The position numbers were made by a program, and so were the translations under genes. A stretch of 63,672 nt of DNA from Candidatus Desulfaltia sp. (GTDB lineage: Bacteria; Desulfobacterota; Desulfobacteria; Desulfobacterales; ETH-SRB1), in contig JAUSPN010000054.1 in NCBI GenBank assembly GCA_030656555.1, positions 1 to 63,672 of the forward strand, in the 5' to 3' direction. Positions within the stretch are counted from its first letter, which is position 1. The number at the start of each line of letters is the position of its first letter. The notes beneath the pieces are model-generated. The model had not been told where the DNA came from, ran no database searches, and saw nothing but the letters and a program-made list of their open reading frames with translations. Positions 61,554 through 63,672 of the stretch are shown here, one piece after another.

Positions 61554-63173
61554 TTGGAAAAGAAAACTAAACTCGTTGCCGACTGGCAGACTCTGATGAG
61601 AACATTTATTAATCATGAAGATGATGCTTCCAGGGCCATTCTTGTCAAATACATGGAGCAGATATTTTTCGGGCTTCACGATTTTCTTAAAAAACATGTT
61701 GGTATCACCGAAGAGGTCAGCCTCAAGGATTTATCAAAAAATTTTACCAACACCCTTATCAGTAAAAATCCTGAAAAGAAACTCGCAGATGTCATAACAG
61801 ATCTTGTCGAAAATATTGCGCCACACGCCGTCAATGTTACCTCACCCTATTTTGTGGGCCATATGACTTCCGCAATTCCGTTTTTCATGGTTCATCTCAA
61901 AACCATAGTCGCAGCGCTCAATCAAAATGTAGTTAAAATTGAAACCTCAAAGGTTGTTTCAATTTTGGAAAAGCAGGTCATAGCCAAAATTCACAGGCTG
62001 ATTTACGAAGAAGATGAATCTTTCTATGAAGAGCATGTCCAGAATATCCGAACCACGCTTGGCTGTTTTATTGAAGACGGCACACTGGGAAATCTAACAG
62101 CTTTCTGGGTCGCCAGAAACTCCATGCTTGCTCCAAAAAATGGTTTTACCGGCGTTGAACAGGAAGGAATACAGGCCGCATATAAAGCATATCAGACAGA
62201 AAGGTGCGTTATACTGGTATCGAGACTTGGCCACTATTGCGTTAAAAAGGCCGGTGGTCTTCTTGGAATAGGCAATCAAAATATTATGATAATCGATGTT
62301 GATGCAGACAACCGCATGGACATGGATAGTCTAAAAAAAGCGATCAAAGATACAAAAAACAGCTCCATTAAAACAAAGATTATTGCCATTGTCGGCATTG
62401 CCGGAACCACGGAAACCGGGACTGTTGATCCTCTGCCTGAAATCGGAGAAATATGCGCAGAAAACAGGATTCACTTTCATGTGGATGCTGCATGGGGTGG
62501 CCCCACATTAATGTCTGAAAAATACAGGCATCTGCTTAAAGGCATAAAACTTGCTGATTCCGTGACAATAGACGGCCATAAACAGTTTTATATGCCGATG
62601 GGCTGCGGCATGGTTTTTTTTAAAGACCCTTCAATCATGGATTCTGTTTCATATCATGCAAACTATGTAAATCGCCTGGGTTCTGTTGATCTAGGCATAA
62701 AATCGCTTGCAGGATCAAGGGAGGCAAGCTCTATTATACTGGACAGCGCTCTTAAAATAATGGGAAGTCAAGGTTATGCGCTGCTGATCGAGCATGGGAT
62801 TGATACTTGTTCCGAATTCGCCAGCGAAATTGAGAAAAGACCGGACTTTCAGCTAATAACGCGCCCGGAGCTTAACATTCTTACCTACAGAATATGCCCA
62901 TTCCATATTCAGCGCAGGTTAGCCCAAAGCAATCCTGAAGAAATGTGCAGCATTAACAAAAAATTAAACAAAATAAACAAGGATGTTCAAAGGCTGCAAA
63001 GGGAGGCTGGAAAGAGTTTTGTTTCACGAACAAAATTAAGAATATCAAACAGGCATGGAAAAGATATTGTTGTTTTTCGCTGCGTAATAATGAATCCCAT
63101 GACAAACATAAAGATTCTAAATGAAATCCTTGATGAACAGGAAGAAATATTTAAAAATAACTTTGATTTTTAA
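61554..63173 (+). CDS. panP: PLP-dependent group II decarboxylase, PanP-like (539 aa)
   Basis: Similar to the PLP-dependent aspartate 1-decarboxylases (PanP, TIGR03799) that replace PanD in making beta-alanine for coenzyme A, and to glutamate decarboxylases. PLP lysine in DGHKQFYMPMGCG (residues about 340-352), HVDAAWGG for the phosphate/ring contact, GTTETGTVDPL and an N-terminal part with SPYFVGHMTSAIPFF. Length about 540 fits PanP. Start is TTG at 61554 with AGGAT about ten bases upstream; no ATG fits better. Substrate specificity cannot be read from sequence by eye. Confidence 0.8.
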   Translation: MEKKTKLVADWQTLMRTFINHEDDASRAILVKYMEQIFFGLHDFLKKHVGITEEVSLKDLSKNFTNTLISKNPEKKLADVITDLVENIAPHAVNVTSPYFVGHMTSAIPFFMVHLKTIVAALNQNVVKIETSKVVSILEKQVIAKIHRLIYEEDESFYEEHVQNIRTTLGCFIEDGTLGNLTAFWVARNSMLAPKNGFTGVEQEGIQAAYKAYQTERCVILVSRLGHYCVKKAGGLLGIGNQNIMIIDVDADNRMDMDSLKKAIKDTKNSSIKTKIIAIVGIAGTTETGTVDPLPEIGEICAENRIHFHVDAAWGGPTLMSEKYRHLLKGIKLADSVTIDGHKQFYMPMGCGMVFFKDPSIMDSVSYHANYVNRLGSVDLGIKSLAGSREASSIILDSALKIMGSQGYALLIEHGIDTCSEFASEIEKRPDFQLITRPELNILTYRICPFHIQRRLAQSNPEEMCSINKKLNKINKDVQRLQREAGKSFVSRTKLRISNRHGKDIVVFRCVIMNPMTNIKILNEILDEQEEIFKNNFDF

Positions 63174-63379
63174 CTTTTTTTAATATCTTTGGCCAGTTCT
63201 TTAATGATGGAAATAAGATTGCTCCCTCTTTCACGAGCTATACGATGTGCATCATTAACTATTTGAGCAGCCTGCTTTTCAAGATATTCATTTGGAGGAG
63301 TGGAAATCTGTTTTTTCTGATACTGCCATAATAAATAACGCATCGCCAGACTCTCTTCCTGGTGTCTTATAAACCCCAT
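63170..63379 (-). CDS. small conserved-type hypothetical protein (69 aa)
   Basis: Helical, basic, soluble: MGFIRHQEESLAMRYLLWQY, then YLEKQAAQIVNDAHRIARERG and IIKELAKDIKKS. GGAG lies seven bases before the ATG. Its end overlaps the PanP-like gene by four bases in convergent orientation. I do not recognise the family. A clear ribosome site supports it as a real gene. Confidence 0.65.
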   Translation of the reverse strand: MGFIRHQEESLAMRYLLWQYQKKQISTPPNEYLEKQAAQIVNDAHRIARERGSNLISIIKELAKDIKKS

Positions 63380-63404
63380 ATTCTTTTCTCCTTAGCAATA
63401 AAAA

Positions 63405-63534
63405 TAGTAACCGTTCAGCCACAGATTTACGCTGATAATCACTGATATTTTTTATAAAAACTCCATCTCTGTGATTTCTTTGTATTTAAAATCATCTGCG
63501 TTCATCTGTGTTAATCTGTGGCTGAATAGTTAGT
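63405..63534. repeat. palindromic element with TTCAGCCACAGATT ends
   Basis: TTCAGCCACAGATT (63414-63427) is inverted as AATCTGTGGCTGAA near 63514-63527; inner words ctgataatcactgat and atctgcgttcatctgtgtt are related. GTAACCGTTCA at its left edge resembles the ends of 28444 and 54933. The following 63536-63672 holds GC hairpins (CCCC AGA GGGG, CCTTGCC...GGCAAGG) and no gene. Confidence 0.65.
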
Positions 63535-63672
63535 AAATATCCAACCCCAGAGGGGCTGGCTTTGGAATAACCCCTGGAAGGGGATGAAACTGCCTTGCCT
63601 CCTGAGGGGGCAAGGATGAGTTGTCCCAAACTCTGATTAAAATAATTTTTGCTGTCGTTCTTCTTTACGTTC

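Overview
The window looks like chromosome from an anaerobic, Gram-negative bacterium of the Desulfobacterota (former Deltaproteobacteria), most likely a sulfate-reducing Desulfobacterales member. This is inferred from the AT-leaning base composition, a periplasmic uptake hydrogenase with its maturation genes, a DUF1844 protein, a CarD regulator beside pth, LPS-Kdo synthesis (kdsB), a meso-DAP-type MurE, a sodium-pump decarboxylase subunit, a TRAP transporter and many short dispersed palindromic repeats. No rRNA gene or species marker is present, so the assignment stops there.

Layout. 1-2850 is a string of integron gene cassettes on the minus strand (a CALIN: attC sites with no integrase in view). 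Four cassettes carry, from right to left, a 260-aa unknown, a DUF3024 protein, a HEPN-like protein and a 148-aa unknown. 2850-6320 is an accessory zone: a HigB/HigA-type toxin-antitoxin pair and an overlapping two-gene DUF488 module, each bordered by copies or half-copies of a composite repeat. 6325-12470 is the hydrogenase operon (small subunit, large subunit, protease, HypC, HypF; minus strand). 12771-14792 is a cyclic-nucleotide-binding protein plus OadG-like and OadB subunits. 14874-27066 is housekeeping: nuclease, serA, DUF1844, DegP, ispE, tRNA-Gln, prs, rplY, pth, carD, rluD and a radical SAM protein. 27107-44225 is a complete dcw cell-wall/division cluster from mraZ to ftsZ, all minus strand, with a good promoter and a tandem MraZ-type operator. 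44600-63379 holds a DUF89-like protein, two DUF21/CBS proteins, efp, kdsB, larB, a HIT protein, secA, an M23 peptidase, a DctPQM TRAP transporter, an ACT protein, argC and a PanP-like decarboxylase.

The most striking observation is in the [NiFe] hydrogenase large subunit. The reading frame is interrupted by one in-frame TGA exactly at the second cysteine of the N-terminal RxCGxC nickel-binding motif. The frame continues for 485 further codons with every other family feature intact, and an 8-bp hairpin with a GGU loop begins 15 nt after the TGA, as expected of a bacterial SECIS element. The known [NiFeSe] enzymes carry selenocysteine in the C-terminal DPCxxC motif. Here that motif keeps both cysteines and the predicted selenocysteine would be the Ni-Fe bridging residue of the N-terminal motif. 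The small subunit keeps the proline typical of a medial [3Fe-4S] cluster, so this does not look like an ordinary [NiFeSe] enzyme.

Second, the window is unusually rich in small repeats that touch genes: integron attC sites whose R boxes match cassette by cassette, a composite repeat flanking the toxin-antitoxin and DUF488 modules, palindromes with GTAACCGTTCAC ends, an AT-rich repeat, and GGGGATTA arrays that form G-quadruplex motifs and encode the ends of murF and murG. Several of these supply stop codons, start codons or Shine-Dalgarno sequences to neighbouring genes.
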